NCBI RefSeq assembly: GCF_006384975.1 | Contig: NZ_CP021645.1 | Coordinates: 4,554,001-4,618,000 of the forward strand | From: Pseudomonas oryzihabitans | Lineage (GTDB): Bacteria > Pseudomonadota > Gammaproteobacteria > Pseudomonadales > Pseudomonadaceae | Length of the DNA stretch: 64,000 nt | Reading direction: 5' to 3' | Translations under genes and position numbers: made by a program | In this document: piece after piece, positions 18,722-28,523 of the stretch | How the letters are laid out: every line of letters begins with the position of its first letter | Position numbering within the stretch: position 1 is the first letter of the stretch | Notes under the pieces: generated by a model | What the model saw: the letters and a program-made list of their open reading frames with translations, nothing else | The model's database searches: none | Told to the model about the DNA's origin: nothing

Positions 18722-21226
18722 ATGACGCCCTTGCCCATCGATGTTGTCCTGCCCGATCTGCGCCAGGCCCTCGCCACCCGCGATGACTGCGTGCTGGAGG
18801 CGCCGCCCGGCGCGGGCAAGACCACCCGGGTGCCGCTGGCGCTGCTCGGCGAACCCTGGCTGGCCGGCCAGCGCATCTTGCTGCTCGAGCCCCGGCGGCT
18901 GGCGGCCCGCGCCGCCGCCGAGCGCCTGGCCGCGGAGCTGGGCGAAAGCGTCGGCGAGACCGTGGGCTATCGCATCCGGCTGGAAAGTAGGGTAGGGCCC
19001 CGAACCCGCATCGAGGTGGTCACCGAGGGCATCCTGACCCGGCGCTTGCAGGACGATCCGGCGCTGGACGGCGTCGGCCTGGTGATCTTTGACGAATTCC
19101 ACGAGCGCAGCCTGGATGCCGACCTGGCCCTGGCGCTGACCCTGAGCGGTCGCGAACTGCTGCGCGACACGCCGCTCAAGGTGCTGGTGATGTCCGCCAC
19201 CCTAGAGGGCGAACGCCTGGCGGCCTTGCTCGGCGGCGCCCCAGTGGTGCGCAGCGAGGGACGGATGTTTCCGGTCACCACCCGCTGGGGCCGGCCGCTT
19301 GGCCAGGACGAACGCTTGGAAGCGCGGGTGGCCGCCACGGTGCTCCAGGCGCTGGACGAAGAGACCGGCAGCCTGCTGGTGTTCCTGCCCGGCCAGGCGG
19401 AGATCCGCCGTACCGCTGAGCGCCTGGCCGACCAGCTCCCCGCCGGGGTGCTGCTCTGCCCACTGCATGGCGAGCTGGAACTGGCCGCCCAACGCGCCGC
19501 CATCGAGCCGGCACCGGCCGGCAGTCGCAAGGTGGTGCTGGCCACCAACATCGCTGAGACCAGCCTGACCATCGAAGGCGTACGGGTGGTGGTGGACGCG
19601 GGGCTGGTACGGGTGCCGGCCTTCGATCCCGGCAGCGGCATGACCCGGCTGACCACCCGACGCATCTCCCGCGCCTCTGCTACCCAGCGCCAGGGTCGTG
19701 CCGGGCGGCTGGAGCCGGGCGTCTGCTATCGACTCTGGTCGGAAGAGCTGCACCAGCAATTGCCGGCCTACGACAGCGCCGAGATCCTCCAGGCCGATCT
19801 GGCCGGGCTGGCGCTGCAACTGGCGCGCTGGGGCATGACCGCCGCGGAACTGGCCTGGCTCGATCCGCCGCCCGCGGCCGCCCTGGCCCAGGCGCGGGAC
19901 CTGTTGGTCCGCCTGGGCGCCCTGGACGAGCACGGCACGCTCACCGCCCACGGCCAGGCTATGAGTGGCCTGCCGGCGCATCCACGCTTGGCGCACCTGC
20001 TTCTGCGTGGGCAGAGTTGGGGCCTGGCCGAGCGCGCCGGCGAGATCGCGGCGCTGCTGGGCGAACGCGACCTGGCGCCGGGGCAGGGTGCCGATCTGCA
20101 CACCCGTTTGCTGCTCCTGGCCGGCGAAGGGCGCGGTCCGCGCGGTGGTGTGGCGCGCATCCGCCAACTGGTCCGCCAGTACCGCGGCCTGTTGAGAGGC
20201 AAGGCCACGGAGCCGGTGGCCGATCCCGAGCACCCGCGCTGGACCGGGGCGCTGCTGGCCTGTGCCTATCCGGATCGCATCGCTCAGCAGCGCAAGGCCG
20301 TTGGCCAGGACTATCGCCTGGCCAACGGGCGGGCCGCCAGTTTCGCCGAGCCGGATGCGCTGATGAAGTCCCCTTGGCTGGTGGTGGCCGACCTGGGCAG
20401 TCGCCAGGGGCAGCGCGAAGAGCGCATCTATCTGGCCGCCGAACTGGAGCCGGCACTGTTCGACGGTCCGCTGGCCGAGCAGGTCGCCAGTCACGACGAA
20501 CTGGACTGGGACGAGCGCGAAGGCGTGCTGCGTGCCGAGCGCCAGCGGCGGGTCGGCCAACTGGTGCTGAGTCGCGAGCCGCTGAAGCAACTGGACGCCG
20601 CCGCCCGCAGCCGCGCCTTGCTCGGCCTGGTGCGGCGCAAGGGCCTGGAGCTGCTGCCCTGGACCCCCGAGTTGCGCCAGTGGCAGGCGCGGGTCGGTTT
20701 GCTGCGCGAACTGGACCTGCTGCAGGGCGGGGCGAGCGATTGGCCGGACGTCAGCGATGCCGCCCTGCTCGACAGCCTGGAAGACTGGCTGCTGCCTTAC
20801 CTGGATCGCGTCACGCGCCTGGCCCATTTCGCCAACCTGGACCTGGCCGTCATGCTCCAGGGGTTGCTGCCCTGGCCGCTGCCGCGCCAGCTGGACGAAC
20901 TAGCGCCACGCAGCCTGGCGGTGCCCTCGGGTTCCAGCATCCGCCTGGACTACAGCGAGCAGCCCCCGGTGCTGGCGGTGCGGTTGCAGGAACTGTTCGG
21001 TCTGGCCGACACCCCACGTATCGCCGGTGGCCGCCTGGCGGTCAAGCTGCACCTGCTCTCGCCGGCGCGGCGTCCGGTGCAGGTCACCCAGGACCTGGCC
21101 AGCTTCTGGGCGAATACCTACGTCGAGGTGAAGAAGGACCTCAAGGGCCGCTATCCCAAGCACTACTGGCCGGACGACCCCTTGATCGCCGAACCGACCG
21201 CGCGGGCCAAGCCGCGTGGTCAGTGA
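18722..21226 (+). CDS. hrpB: ATP-dependent helicase HrpB
   Basis: This 834-residue DEAH-type helicase is of the HrpB family. Motifs are PPGAGKTT (Walker A), IFDEFHER in the DEAH position, SAT, and motif VI QRQGRAGR. The long C-terminal HrpB-specific region (about 500-830) ends in the typical YPKHYWPDDPL segment. HrpB is thought to act on RNA, but its cellular role is poorly defined; in Borrelia a homologue affects gene expression. It is monocistronic and convergent with the Nep1-like gene. Confidence 0.93.
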   Translation: MTPLPIDVVLPDLRQALATRDDCVLEAPPGAGKTTRVPLALLGEPWLAGQRILLLEPRRLAARAAAERLAAELGESVGETVGYRIRLESRVGPRTRIEVVTEGILTRRLQDDPALDGVGLVIFDEFHERSLDADLALALTLSGRELLRDTPLKVLVMSATLEGERLAALLGGAPVVRSEGRMFPVTTRWGRPLGQDERLEARVAATVLQALDEETGSLLVFLPGQAEIRRTAERLADQLPAGVLLCPLHGELELAAQRAAIEPAPAGSRKVVLATNIAETSLTIEGVRVVVDAGLVRVPAFDPGSGMTRLTTRRISRASATQRQGRAGRLEPGVCYRLWSEELHQQLPAYDSAEILQADLAGLALQLARWGMTAAELAWLDPPPAAALAQARDLLVRLGALDEHGTLTAHGQAMSGLPAHPRLAHLLLRGQSWGLAERAGEIAALLGERDLAPGQGADLHTRLLLLAGEGRGPRGGVARIRQLVRQYRGLLRGKATEPVADPEHPRWTGALLACAYPDRIAQQRKAVGQDYRLANGRAASFAEPDALMKSPWLVVADLGSRQGQREERIYLAAELEPALFDGPLAEQVASHDELDWDEREGVLRAERQRRVGQLVLSREPLKQLDAAARSRALLGLVRRKGLELLPWTPELRQWQARVGLLRELDLLQGGASDWPDVSDAALLDSLEDWLLPYLDRVTRLAHFANLDLAVMLQGLLPWPLPRQLDELAPRSLAVPSGSSIRLDYSEQPPVLAVRLQELFGLADTPRIAGGRLAVKLHLLSPARRPVQVTQDLASFWANTYVEVKKDLKGRYPKHYWPDDPLIAEPTARAKPRGQ

Positions 21227-21249
21227 GCCAGTGCCAAACAAGCGCAGCG

Positions 21250-21990
21250 CTAGTCAGTCTTCCAGGCCTTCTGCAGGTTGGACCAGAAGGCGCCGTTGTC
21301 CTTGAAGGGCACGCTCGCCTTGCCGAAGTCGTAGCTGTTCAGGGTGTTCTTGGCGGGGACCGGCATCCGGCTCCAACTGATCAGCGGCTGGCTGCGCCCG
21401 GTGTCGTTGGTCCAGTCGAGGGAATGGTCGGCGAAGCCATCGTAGGTCGCGTGGTAGGTGACCTTGGGATGCACCCCGTTGGCCAAGTAGCCGTCCCGGC
21501 CACGCCACAATGGCGGGTTGTAGTTGACCCGATATTTGCCATGGGTCGAATAGTCGATCTTCAGGATGGGCGAGCCGACCTTGCACTGACTGGTCCAGAC
21601 CACGATGTTTTCCCAGTCATGGCGATGACCGCCGGCGGCGCCCAGATAGTTCGGCGGTTGATCCTTGGGAAAGTAATAGGAATACATGATCGCGCAGTGA
21701 TCATAGTATTCGGCCATGCGCGAATAGACCTGGCCATTGGTGCCGCGACAATGACCATCCGGGGCGCCCGAGGGATGCAATCCACCGCTGACGTTGCCGG
21801 CCGAATCCACGGCCGGATAGTTATTGCAGGAGTCCGGGCCGTCGGAAATCATCGGCTGGTAATAGAACTCCACATCGGTGGCGTTGGCGGGGATAGGCTG
21901 CACCTGGTCATGGGCGATGACCGCCGCGAAGGCCGGGGTCGCCATGGACAAGGCGGAGGCGGCCATGCATAGCGAGATCTTACGGCTCAT
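21250..21990 (-). CDS. Secreted NPP1 / Nep1-like protein (NLP)
   Basis: This 246-residue protein has a Sec signal peptide (about 1-23, cleaved near AFA-AV). The hallmark NLP heptapeptide GHRHDWE is at about residues 121-127. NLPs are secreted proteins that bind plant sphingolipids and permeabilise eudicot plasma membranes, triggering necrosis and immune responses. Four cysteines occur in the mature part (about 55, 81, 99, 136), which would fit the two-disulfide type. The start MSRK is preferred because GGAGAGG lies just upstream. It is monocistronic. Cytotoxicity is family knowledge, not shown for this protein. Confidence 0.9.
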   Translation of the reverse strand: MSRKISLCMAASALSMATPAFAAVIAHDQVQPIPANATDVEFYYQPMISDGPDSCNNYPAVDSAGNVSGGLHPSGAPDGHCRGTNGQVYSRMAEYYDHCAIMYSYYFPKDQPPNYLGAAGGHRHDWENIVVWTSQCKVGSPILKIDYSTHGKYRVNYNPPLWRGRDGYLANGVHPKVTYHATYDGFADHSLDWTNDTGRSQPLISWSRMPVPAKNTLNSYDFGKASVPFKDNGAFWSNLQKAWKTD

Positions 21991-22353
21991 AAAGATCCTC
22001 TCCATGAAATAGTAAAATTTATGTTCGTTTGAATCCTCGTCGAGATGAAACCGGGTAAGGCCCGGTTCGGCCCTAACTCTAGGCGCGGTTCTTGTTGGTT
22101 ATATTTAATAAGGATGATGTTTGGGTGGCAGGTGTGGCCTGGACAGTATCTCCATCGCAGCGTTTGGCCCCGGCGGGGCTCGCCTGGGCGAAGCCGCGCG
22201 ACGCCTCACCTAGGGACGCGAGCCGAGTCGAGGGCTTTCGGGGCCCGGCATCGATGTTGAGAGGATTAGGCAAGACCCCCAGACGATCCGGCAGCGGGGA
22301 CAAGGCGCACCCGCGTTAGCCTGGCCGCTCCCTTGCAATGACAGGAGCAGGTC

Positions 22354-23184
22354 ATGAACGATCACCAGACCCTTTTCATCACTGGCGTGAGCAGCGGCTT
22401 CGGCCAGGCCTTGGCGCGCGAAGCCCTGGCGGCTGGTCATCGCGTCATCGGCACGGTGCGCCGGGAAGCCGATCGGCAGGCGTTCGCCGCCTTGTCGCCC
22501 AATGCCCATGGCGTCCTGCTGGATGTCACGGACTCCGCTCGCCTGGCGACGGTGGTGGCCGAGGTGCAGGCCGAACATGGCCCGGTGGATGTGCTGGTGA
22601 ACAACGCCGGCTACGGCCATGAGGGCATTCTCGAAGAGTCGCCGCTGGAGGAGCTGCGCCAGCAATTCGAGGTCAACGTCTTCGCGGCGGTGGCCATGAT
22701 CAAGGCCTTTTTGCCGGCGTTCCGCCAGCGCCGCCGTGGTCATATCATCAATATCACTTCCATGGGCGGCACCATCACCCTGCCGGGCATCTCCTACTAT
22801 TGCGGCAGCAAGTTCGCCCTCGAAGGCATCTCCGCGGCGCTGGGCCAGGAACTGGAACCTTTCGGGGTGCAGGTCACCGCCGTGGCGCCGGGTTCCTTCC
22901 GCACCGACTGGGCAGGCCGTTCGATGCGCCGCACCCCGCGCAGCATTCCCGACTACGATGAGAGCTTCGCGCCGATCCGCGCGGCGCGCGAGGCCAAGAG
23001 TGGCAAGCAGCTGGGCGATCCACGCAAGGCGGCCCAGGCACTGTTGCAACTCATCGCCATGCCGGCACCGCCCCGGCAGCTGTTGCTGGGTAGCGATGCC
23101 TTGCAACTGGTACGCGAGCGACTGGCCGCGGCCACGCGGGAGATCGAGCGCTGGGAGACCCTGACGCGTTCCACCGATGGCTGA
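22354..23184 (+). CDS. Short-chain dehydrogenase/reductase
   Basis: This 276-residue classical SDR shows TGVSSGFGQA (NADP-binding Gly motif), NNAG, catalytic Ser in NITSMGG and YCGSK (YxxxK). It belongs to the group often annotated as oxidoreductases of unknown substrate. Twelve bases separate it from a downstream AraC-type regulator in the same direction, so the pair is probably one operon. Confidence 0.9.
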   Translation: MNDHQTLFITGVSSGFGQALAREALAAGHRVIGTVRREADRQAFAALSPNAHGVLLDVTDSARLATVVAEVQAEHGPVDVLVNNAGYGHEGILEESPLEELRQQFEVNVFAAVAMIKAFLPAFRQRRRGHIINITSMGGTITLPGISYYCGSKFALEGISAALGQELEPFGVQVTAVAPGSFRTDWAGRSMRRTPRSIPDYDESFAPIRAAREAKSGKQLGDPRKAAQALLQLIAMPAPPRQLLLGSDALQLVRERLAAATREIERWETLTRSTDG

Positions 23185-23196
23185 AGAGGAGCCCCT

Positions 23197-24135
23197 ATGA
23201 GCCCGAGCGATCCCCTGACCCGGCGTCACGTGGCGTTGTTGCGGGCGTTGGCGCCGCAGGAAGGCTACAATCTCAGTGCCCTGGAAGACGTGCGCTTTTT
23301 GCGCTCGGATCGGCCGCTCCGCGGGGTTCCGGTGCTCTACGATCCCGGCATCGTCATCGTTTGCCAGGGCGGCAAGCGCGGCTATTTCGGGGAGCGTATC
23401 TATCGCTACGACGCCCAGCACTACCTGGTGGTCTCGGTGCCCGTGCCCTTCACCATGGAGACCGATGCCAGTCCGGAGGAGCCGCTCTTGGCCATCTACC
23501 TGCGGCTGGATTTTCGCTTGCTCGGCGAGCTGGTCCTGCAACTCGATAGCGAACTGGGGCCGGCGGTCGAGCCGCCCCGCGGACTCTATGCCTCGCCGCT
23601 CGACGAGCCGCTACGGGTCTCGACGCTGCGCTTCCTGGAGGTGCTGAGCGCACCCACGGACGCCCGGCTACTGGGGCCGGCGCTGCTACGCGAGCTCTAT
23701 TATCGAATCCTCACGGGGGCCCAGGGTGGTTCCTTGCGCGCCGCCCTGGATCGCCAGGGACATTTCGGCCGCATCGCCCGGTCCTTGCGCACCCTGCATG
23801 CCCGCTATGCCGAGCGCCTGGACGTGGCGGCGTTGGCGCAGGAGGCGCGCATGAGTCAGCCCAGCTTTCACCGGCATTTCCGCGAGGTGACGGGCACCAC
23901 GCCGATGCAGTACCTGAAGTCGACCCGCCTGCACCAGGCGCGGCTGCTGATGCTGCGCGACGCCTTGCCGGTGGCGAATGCGGCCTTCGCGGTGGGCTAC
24001 GAAAGCGCTTCGCAATTCAGCCGCGAATTCAAGCGGCTGTTCGGTCGCACACCCCTGGCGGAGATCGACTGGATGAAGGCCACCTATGCGCTGCCGGCAC
24101 CGCCTGCCTCGGCGTTCTACATCTCCTCGCATTGA
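23197..24135 (+). CDS. AraC-family transcriptional regulator
   Basis: This 312-residue protein has an AraC-type N-terminal sensor domain (about 15-170, including VLYDPGIVIVCQGGKR). Two helix-turn-helix units form the C-terminal DNA-binding domain (about 200-295: LAQEARMSQPSFHRHFREVTG and GYESASQFSREFKRLFG). It follows the SDR gene and probably regulates it or a linked aldehyde/alcohol response. The ligand is unknown. Confidence 0.9.
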   Translation: MSPSDPLTRRHVALLRALAPQEGYNLSALEDVRFLRSDRPLRGVPVLYDPGIVIVCQGGKRGYFGERIYRYDAQHYLVVSVPVPFTMETDASPEEPLLAIYLRLDFRLLGELVLQLDSELGPAVEPPRGLYASPLDEPLRVSTLRFLEVLSAPTDARLLGPALLRELYYRILTGAQGGSLRAALDRQGHFGRIARSLRTLHARYAERLDVAALAQEARMSQPSFHRHFREVTGTTPMQYLKSTRLHQARLLMLRDALPVANAAFAVGYESASQFSREFKRLFGRTPLAEIDWMKATYALPAPPASAFYISSH

Positions 24136-24244
24136 CGCTGTCCGTCTGAAAGGCCGAGTGCGCCAGCCCCATCCGGAACCAAGCGGCGTCAGCCCCGGGT
24201 CTGAATTCAGACTGGGCAAGCCTGCCCCCACCGGAGCGACCACC

Positions 24245-24673
24245 ATGGCCGACAAGACCCTGCACGACCTTTCCAAAGCGATGCGCGACCTGGATTTCTG
24301 CATGCTGACCACCGGCAGCGGGCGCTTGACCAGCCGCCCGATGAGCAACAACGGCGACGTCGAATACGACGGCGATTCCTGGTTCTATGCCTACGAGGAT
24401 TCGGCCAAGATCCGTGACATCGAGCAGGACCCTGCGGTGGGTCTGACCTTCACCGAGGGCAAGAGCCTGCTCGGCAAGCCGGGCCTCTTCGTCGCCATCG
24501 AGGGGCGCGCCGAGTTGATCCGCGATAAGGCGCAATTCGAGGCGCACTGGACCAAGAGCCTGCAGCTCTGGTTTCCCCAGGGCACCGATACGCCCGGCAT
24601 GATCCTCATCAAGGTGCGGGCCGAGCGTATCCGTTACTGGGATGGGGAGGAGCAGGGCGAGCTGCTTCCTTAG
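24245..24673 (+). CDS. Pyridoxamine 5'-phosphate oxidase-like general stress protein
   Basis: This 142-residue protein has the FMN-binding split-barrel fold typical of the general stress protein 26 group (LTTGSGRLTSRPMSNN, WFYAYEDSAKIRDIEQDP). Such proteins bind FMN or F420-like flavins; roles are loosely tied to stress. The ATG at 24245 is preferred because homology begins there. Its last bases overlap the end of the convergent DSD1-like gene by four bases. Confidence 0.85.
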   Translation: MADKTLHDLSKAMRDLDFCMLTTGSGRLTSRPMSNNGDVEYDGDSWFYAYEDSAKIRDIEQDPAVGLTFTEGKSLLGKPGLFVAIEGRAELIRDKAQFEAHWTKSLQLWFPQGTDTPGMILIKVRAERIRYWDGEEQGELLP

Positions 24674-25878
24674 AAGCAGGTCGAGAAGGTCTCCACCACC
24701 CGCAGCTCTTCATTCACCAGGCAGCCCTGGCGCCACTTGTCGAAGGTGAGACAGGGATGCGAGGTGCCCAGGGCGACGATATCGCCGATGGCCAGCTCGG
24801 TGCCCGGCGCCACGACCATGAAGGCGTGCTGGTCCATGATGGCGGTGACGGTGCAGCCGCTCATGTCGATGGCTCCGTTGCCCGCCTGGCCTGGCTGATA
24901 GCGGCGCAGCGGCAGCGGCAGGCCGGCATCATGGGCGATGTCGCGCTTGCCCAGGGCGAGGATGGCGAAACCGGGTTCGGGCATGGATTGCACATGAGCC
25001 CAGACTTCCAGCGCCGGTTGCAGGCCCTCGTTCAGACCGGTGCGGGCCAGCACGCCACGCTGGGCATCGCGATAGATCCCGTGGTCATGGACCACATAGC
25101 TGCCGGGCCGCATGACGGCGAGAAAGCGCTTGCGCACGTCCAACTGGTCGAAGGCGGCGGCGATCAGGTCGTACCAGGCCGAACCCGAGGCGGTGACGAT
25201 GGGGCGCTCCAGAGCGAAGGCGCCCTGGCCGCGCAGTTCTTCGGCCAGGCGTACCAGGGAATCGGCGAAGGCACGAATATCCGTCGCGGCTTCGGCGCCA
25301 TGGATGACTCCCTCATAGCCCTCGATACCGGTCAGGCGCAGGGCGGGCTGGGCGGCGATGGCCTTGGCCAGTTCCCGTACCTCGGATTCGCTGCGGCAAC
25401 CGCAACGACCACCGGGCACGCCGTATTCGATCATCACCTGCAGCGCCAGGCCGCGTTCGCCGAAGAAGGCGCCCAGGGCGGTGACCTGGGCAGGGTGGTC
25501 CACCAGGCAATGGAAGTCGAAATCCGGGTCGGCCCTGAGCAACTCGGCGATCAGCGCCATGTTCGGTGCGCCCACCAGCTGGTTGGCCATCAGCACCCGG
25601 CGCACGCCCTGGGCCTGGGCGGCGCGGGTCTGCACCGCGGTGGCCAGGGTCATGCCCCAGGCACCCGCGGCCAGCTGGCGCTGGAACAGCGCCGGGGCCA
25701 TGCTGGTCTTGCCATGGGGCGCGAGTTCGGCGCCGCGGTCGCTGGCGAAGGCCTGCATCCAGGCGATGTTGTGGTCGAGCGCAGCCTGGTGGATGACCAG
25801 GGCGGGCAGGGGCACGTCGCTGAGCAGGCTGGCGCCAGGCGTAGTGGCGCCTTTCTCGGGAGCTTTGAGGATGGTCAT
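24670..25878 (-). CDS. DSD1-family PLP enzyme (D-serine dehydratase / D-threonine aldolase-like)
   Basis: This 402-residue alanine-racemase-fold PLP enzyme has the Schiff-base lysine in PHGKTSMAP (about residue 57) and a C-terminal metal-binding pair in SHPCLTFDKW. The His-x-Cys form matches the zinc-dependent D-serine dehydratase type more than D-threonine aldolase. It would deaminate a D-hydroxy amino acid to an enamine and then a keto acid. It is last in the operon with an ABC transporter, RidA and IclR, and its ATG overlaps the IclR stop. The true substrate could also be another 3-hydroxy amino acid. Confidence 0.85.
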   Translation of the reverse strand: MTILKAPEKGATTPGASLLSDVPLPALVIHQAALDHNIAWMQAFASDRGAELAPHGKTSMAPALFQRQLAAGAWGMTLATAVQTRAAQAQGVRRVLMANQLVGAPNMALIAELLRADPDFDFHCLVDHPAQVTALGAFFGERGLALQVMIEYGVPGGRCGCRSESEVRELAKAIAAQPALRLTGIEGYEGVIHGAEAATDIRAFADSLVRLAEELRGQGAFALERPIVTASGSAWYDLIAAAFDQLDVRKRFLAVMRPGSYVVHDHGIYRDAQRGVLARTGLNEGLQPALEVWAHVQSMPEPGFAILALGKRDIAHDAGLPLPLRRYQPGQAGNGAIDMSGCTVTAIMDQHAFMVVAPGTELAIGDIVALGTSHPCLTFDKWRQGCLVNEELRVVETFSTCF

Positions 25879-26648
25879 GGATTCTCCTGGCCGCCCAGGC
25901 GCTGGGACAGGCGGCGGGCGCTGTCGACCAGCACCTGGCGGTACTCGGCATGGTGGGCCTGGGCGTCGGCGCGGGGCGCCACGATGCACAGGGTGGCGAT
26001 GCTCAGGCCGCTGGCGTCCTGCACCGGGGCGGCGAAGCAGTGGGTGTAGGTGTCGGCGATGCTGTCGAAGGAAAAGAAGCCTTCGGCGCAGGCGCTGCGG
26101 ATCTCGGCGATAAAGGTCGCCGGGGGCAGGCGGCTGCCGTCGGGCAGGATGAAGTCGTCCGGATCGATCAGGGCGAGGATCTCGGCATCGCTCAGATGAC
26201 CGAGCAGCAGTCGCCCGGACGCGGTCCAGGGAATGGGCGCGTCTTCGCCGACATTGGACGAGATGCGAAAGGCGCGGGCGCCTTCCTTCATCAGCGAGAC
26301 GGTGTACTTGCGACCATTGAGCTGGCACAGCTGGGCGGTCTCGCGGGTCTGGGCGACGATGTCGTCCAGCAGCAGCCCGGCCTCGCGGGCCAGATCGAAG
26401 TGGCGCAGGTGCGCCTGGCCGAGAAAGTACAGCTCGCGGCCCAGGTAGACCTGGCCGTCGCGGCCCACGGCATCGAGCATGTGCCGCTCCAGCAGCAGGC
26501 CGACCAGGTCGTAGACGGTGGACTTGGGAATGCCCAGGCCCGCGGCGATCTCGTTGGGGCGCAGCGGCCGACCCACCCGCTTGAGGTGATCGAGGATGTC
26601 GAAGGCGCGGTCCAGGCCGCGGGCTCGTTGGCGGGTAGGTTCGGTCAT
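25875..26648 (-). CDS. IclR-family transcriptional regulator
   Basis: This 257-residue IclR protein has a winged helix N-terminal domain (about 10-75, IPKSTVYDLVGLLLERHML) and a C-terminal effector domain (about 90-250, with GRLLLGHLSD and the late VAPRADAQAHHAEYR). It sits inside the operon between RidA and the DSD1-like enzyme and probably controls it through palindromes at 30086-30122. The effector may be the imported amino acid. That link is inference from position. Confidence 0.88.
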   Translation of the reverse strand: MTEPTRQRARGLDRAFDILDHLKRVGRPLRPNEIAAGLGIPKSTVYDLVGLLLERHMLDAVGRDGQVYLGRELYFLGQAHLRHFDLAREAGLLLDDIVAQTRETAQLCQLNGRKYTVSLMKEGARAFRISSNVGEDAPIPWTASGRLLLGHLSDAEILALIDPDDFILPDGSRLPPATFIAEIRSACAEGFFSFDSIADTYTHCFAAPVQDASGLSIATLCIVAPRADAQAHHAEYRQVLVDSARRLSQRLGGQENP

Positions 26649-26662
26649 CTGGGCGGTTTGTC

Positions 26663-27049
26663 TCAGGCCTTGGGTTTGTAGGCGATGCAGTCGATCTCGA
26701 CCTTGCAGTCCACCATCATGGAGGATTGCACGCAGGCGCGCGCTGGGGCATTGCCGGCGAAGTACTCGGCGAACACCTTGTTGAAGCTCCAGAAATCACG
26801 CGGATCGTCCAGCCAGACGCCGGCACGCACCACATGCTCCAGACCGTAGCCGGCTTCGTGCAGGATGGCGATCAGATTCTGCATGGTCTTGTGGGTCTGG
26901 GCGACGATGCCGCCGTCGATGATCTCGCCATTCTCCATGGCCACCTGGCCGGAGACGTGCAGCCAGCCATCGGCTTCCACCGCTCGGGCGAAGGGCAGGA
27001 TTTGGCCGCCTGCGCCGCGTTCGCCGGCGCCGTATCGGGTGATGCTCAT
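26663..27049 (-). CDS. RidA/YjgF-family enamine/imine deaminase
   Basis: This 128-residue protein is a normal-length Rid protein. RidA enzymes hydrolyse reactive enamine/imine intermediates, such as 2-aminoacrylate, released by PLP dehydratases. The conserved arginine that binds the substrate carboxylate is visible in ARACVQSS, and the C-terminal KVEIDCIAYK strand is typical. It lies directly upstream of the IclR and DSD1-like genes (14-base gap), a strong functional match. Its exact Rid subfamily is not assigned. Confidence 0.9.
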   Translation of the reverse strand: MSITRYGAGERGAGGQILPFARAVEADGWLHVSGQVAMENGEIIDGGIVAQTHKTMQNLIAILHEAGYGLEHVVRAGVWLDDPRDFWSFNKVFAEYFAGNAPARACVQSSMMVDCKVEIDCIAYKPKA

Positions 27050-27077
27050 AAGGGTGCTCCTGTAGCGGGGGAAGGAT

Positions 27078-27854
27078 TCAGAAGGAGGTCCGGCCGAGAA
27101 ATTCGGCGAGACGGGTGGAACGGGGGCGCTCGAAGAGTTCGCGGGGCGGGCCCTGCTCCTCGATGCGGCCCTGGCTCATGAAGACGATGCGATCGGACAC
27201 CTCGTAGGCGAATCTCATCTCGTGGGTCACCAGCAGCATGGTCATGCCGTCCTGGGCCAGGTCCTTGATCACCGCCAGCACCTCGCCGACCAGCTCCGGG
27301 TCCAGCGCCGAGGTGGGTTCGTCGAACAGCATCAGGCTGGGATTCATGGCGATGGCGCGGGCGATGGCCACCCGCTGCTGCTGACCGCCGGAGAGTTGGC
27401 CGGGATGATGGTCGCGTCTTTCGATCAGGCCGACCCGGCGCAGCCACTGTTCACCCAGGGCGATGGCTTCGTCCTTGCCCATCTTCTTGACCTTGCGCAG
27501 GCCGAGGGTGACGTTTTCCAGGGCGGTGAGGTGGGGAAACAGATTGAACTGCTGGAAGGCCATGCCGGTGAGCGAGCGCTGGCGGGCGATCTCGCGCTCC
27601 GGTAGGCGCTGGCGGCGACCGCCTTCCTCGCGGTAGCCGATGGCCTCGCCGGCCAGCTGGATGCTGCCGCCCTGGAAGTCTTCCAGCAGGTTGACGCAGC
27701 GCAGCAGGGTGGTCTTGCCCGAGCCGCTGGAGCCGATCAGGGTGACCACGTCACCGCGGTCCAGGGACAGGTCGATGCCCTTGAGCACCTCGGTGGCGCC
27801 GAAACTCTTGTGCAGGCCGTTGATGCTCAACAGCGGGGCGTTGGCGTCGGTCAT
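27078..27854 (-). CDS. Polar amino-acid ABC transporter ATPase
   Basis: This 258-residue ATPase is of the HisP/GlnQ group. Walker A is GSSGSGKT, the signature LSGGQQQR and Walker [15 protein letters not shown]; all intact. It starts at an ATG that overlaps the stop of the upstream permease (ATGA). With two permeases and a binding protein it forms a complete importer. Confidence 0.93.
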   Translation of the reverse strand: MTDANAPLLSINGLHKSFGATEVLKGIDLSLDRGDVVTLIGSSGSGKTTLLRCVNLLEDFQGGSIQLAGEAIGYREEGGRRQRLPEREIARQRSLTGMAFQQFNLFPHLTALENVTLGLRKVKKMGKDEAIALGEQWLRRVGLIERRDHHPGQLSGGQQQRVAIARAIAMNPSLMLFDEPTSALDPELVGEVLAVIKDLAQDGMTMLLVTHEMRFAYEVSDRIVFMSQGRIEEQGPPRELFERPRSTRLAEFLGRTSF

Positions 27855-28513
27855 GGCAGGGTCACCCGTTTTTCCAGATAGCGGCCGAGCCGCTCGATGG
27901 CGAAGTTGATGAGAAAGAACAGCAGCCCGGCGAACAGATAGAACTGCAGGGTCATGAAGGTGCGGGCGATGACCTGCTGGCTGCTCAGCAGCAACTCGGC
28001 CACGCCGATCACCGAGAGCAGGGTGGAGGCCTTGACGATCTCGGTGGAGGCATTGACCCAGGTCGGCAGGATCTGGCGCAGCGCCTGGGGCAGCAGCACC
28101 TCCTTGAGACTCTGGGCGAAGGTCAGGCCGATGGCCTTGGCCGCCTCGTGCTGGCCGCGGGGGATGGCCTGCAGGGCGCCGCGGACGATCTCCGCCACGT
28201 GGGAGCCGCAGAACAGCAGCAGCGCCGCGGTGCCGGCCTGGAAGGGCGTGGGCCGCAGACCCAGCGCCGGCGCCATGTAGTAGCAGGCCAGCACCAGCAC
28301 GAACACCGGGGTGCCGCGGATCAGGTCGGCATAGAGGCGAAAGGGCAGGCGCAGCGGCCAGCGGCCATAGGTCAGCGCCAGGCCGCCGAGGGTGCCGAGC
28401 AGGGTGCCGCCGAGCACCGCCAGTACCGAGCAGGCCAGGGTGGTGGCGAACCCGGCGGCCAGGGTCTGGCGTGCGTTCCACAATTCCAGGAACCAGGAGG
28501 GGGCTTCGTACAC
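27851..28513 (-). CDS. Polar amino-acid ABC transporter permease
   Basis: This 220-residue HisM-type permease has about five transmembrane segments and the EAA loop [15 protein letters not shown]. It pairs with the permease upstream, ten bases away, and overlaps the ATPase gene downstream. The substrate is inferred to be an amino acid handled by the DSD1-like enzyme. Confidence 0.92.
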   Translation of the reverse strand: MYEAPSWFLELWNARQTLAAGFATTLACSVLAVLGGTLLGTLGGLALTYGRWPLRLPFRLYADLIRGTPVFVLVLACYYMAPALGLRPTPFQAGTAALLLFCGSHVAEIVRGALQAIPRGQHEAAKAIGLTFAQSLKEVLLPQALRQILPTWVNASTEIVKASTLLSVIGVAELLLSSQQVIARTFMTLQFYLFAGLLFFLINFAIERLGRYLEKRVTLP

Positions 28514-28523
28514 GATCGGGCTC

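Noticed and set aside
19202..20827. A 541-residue minus-strand open frame inside hrpB
   Set aside because: Shadow of a full-length helicase whose motifs are all in order on the plus strand.
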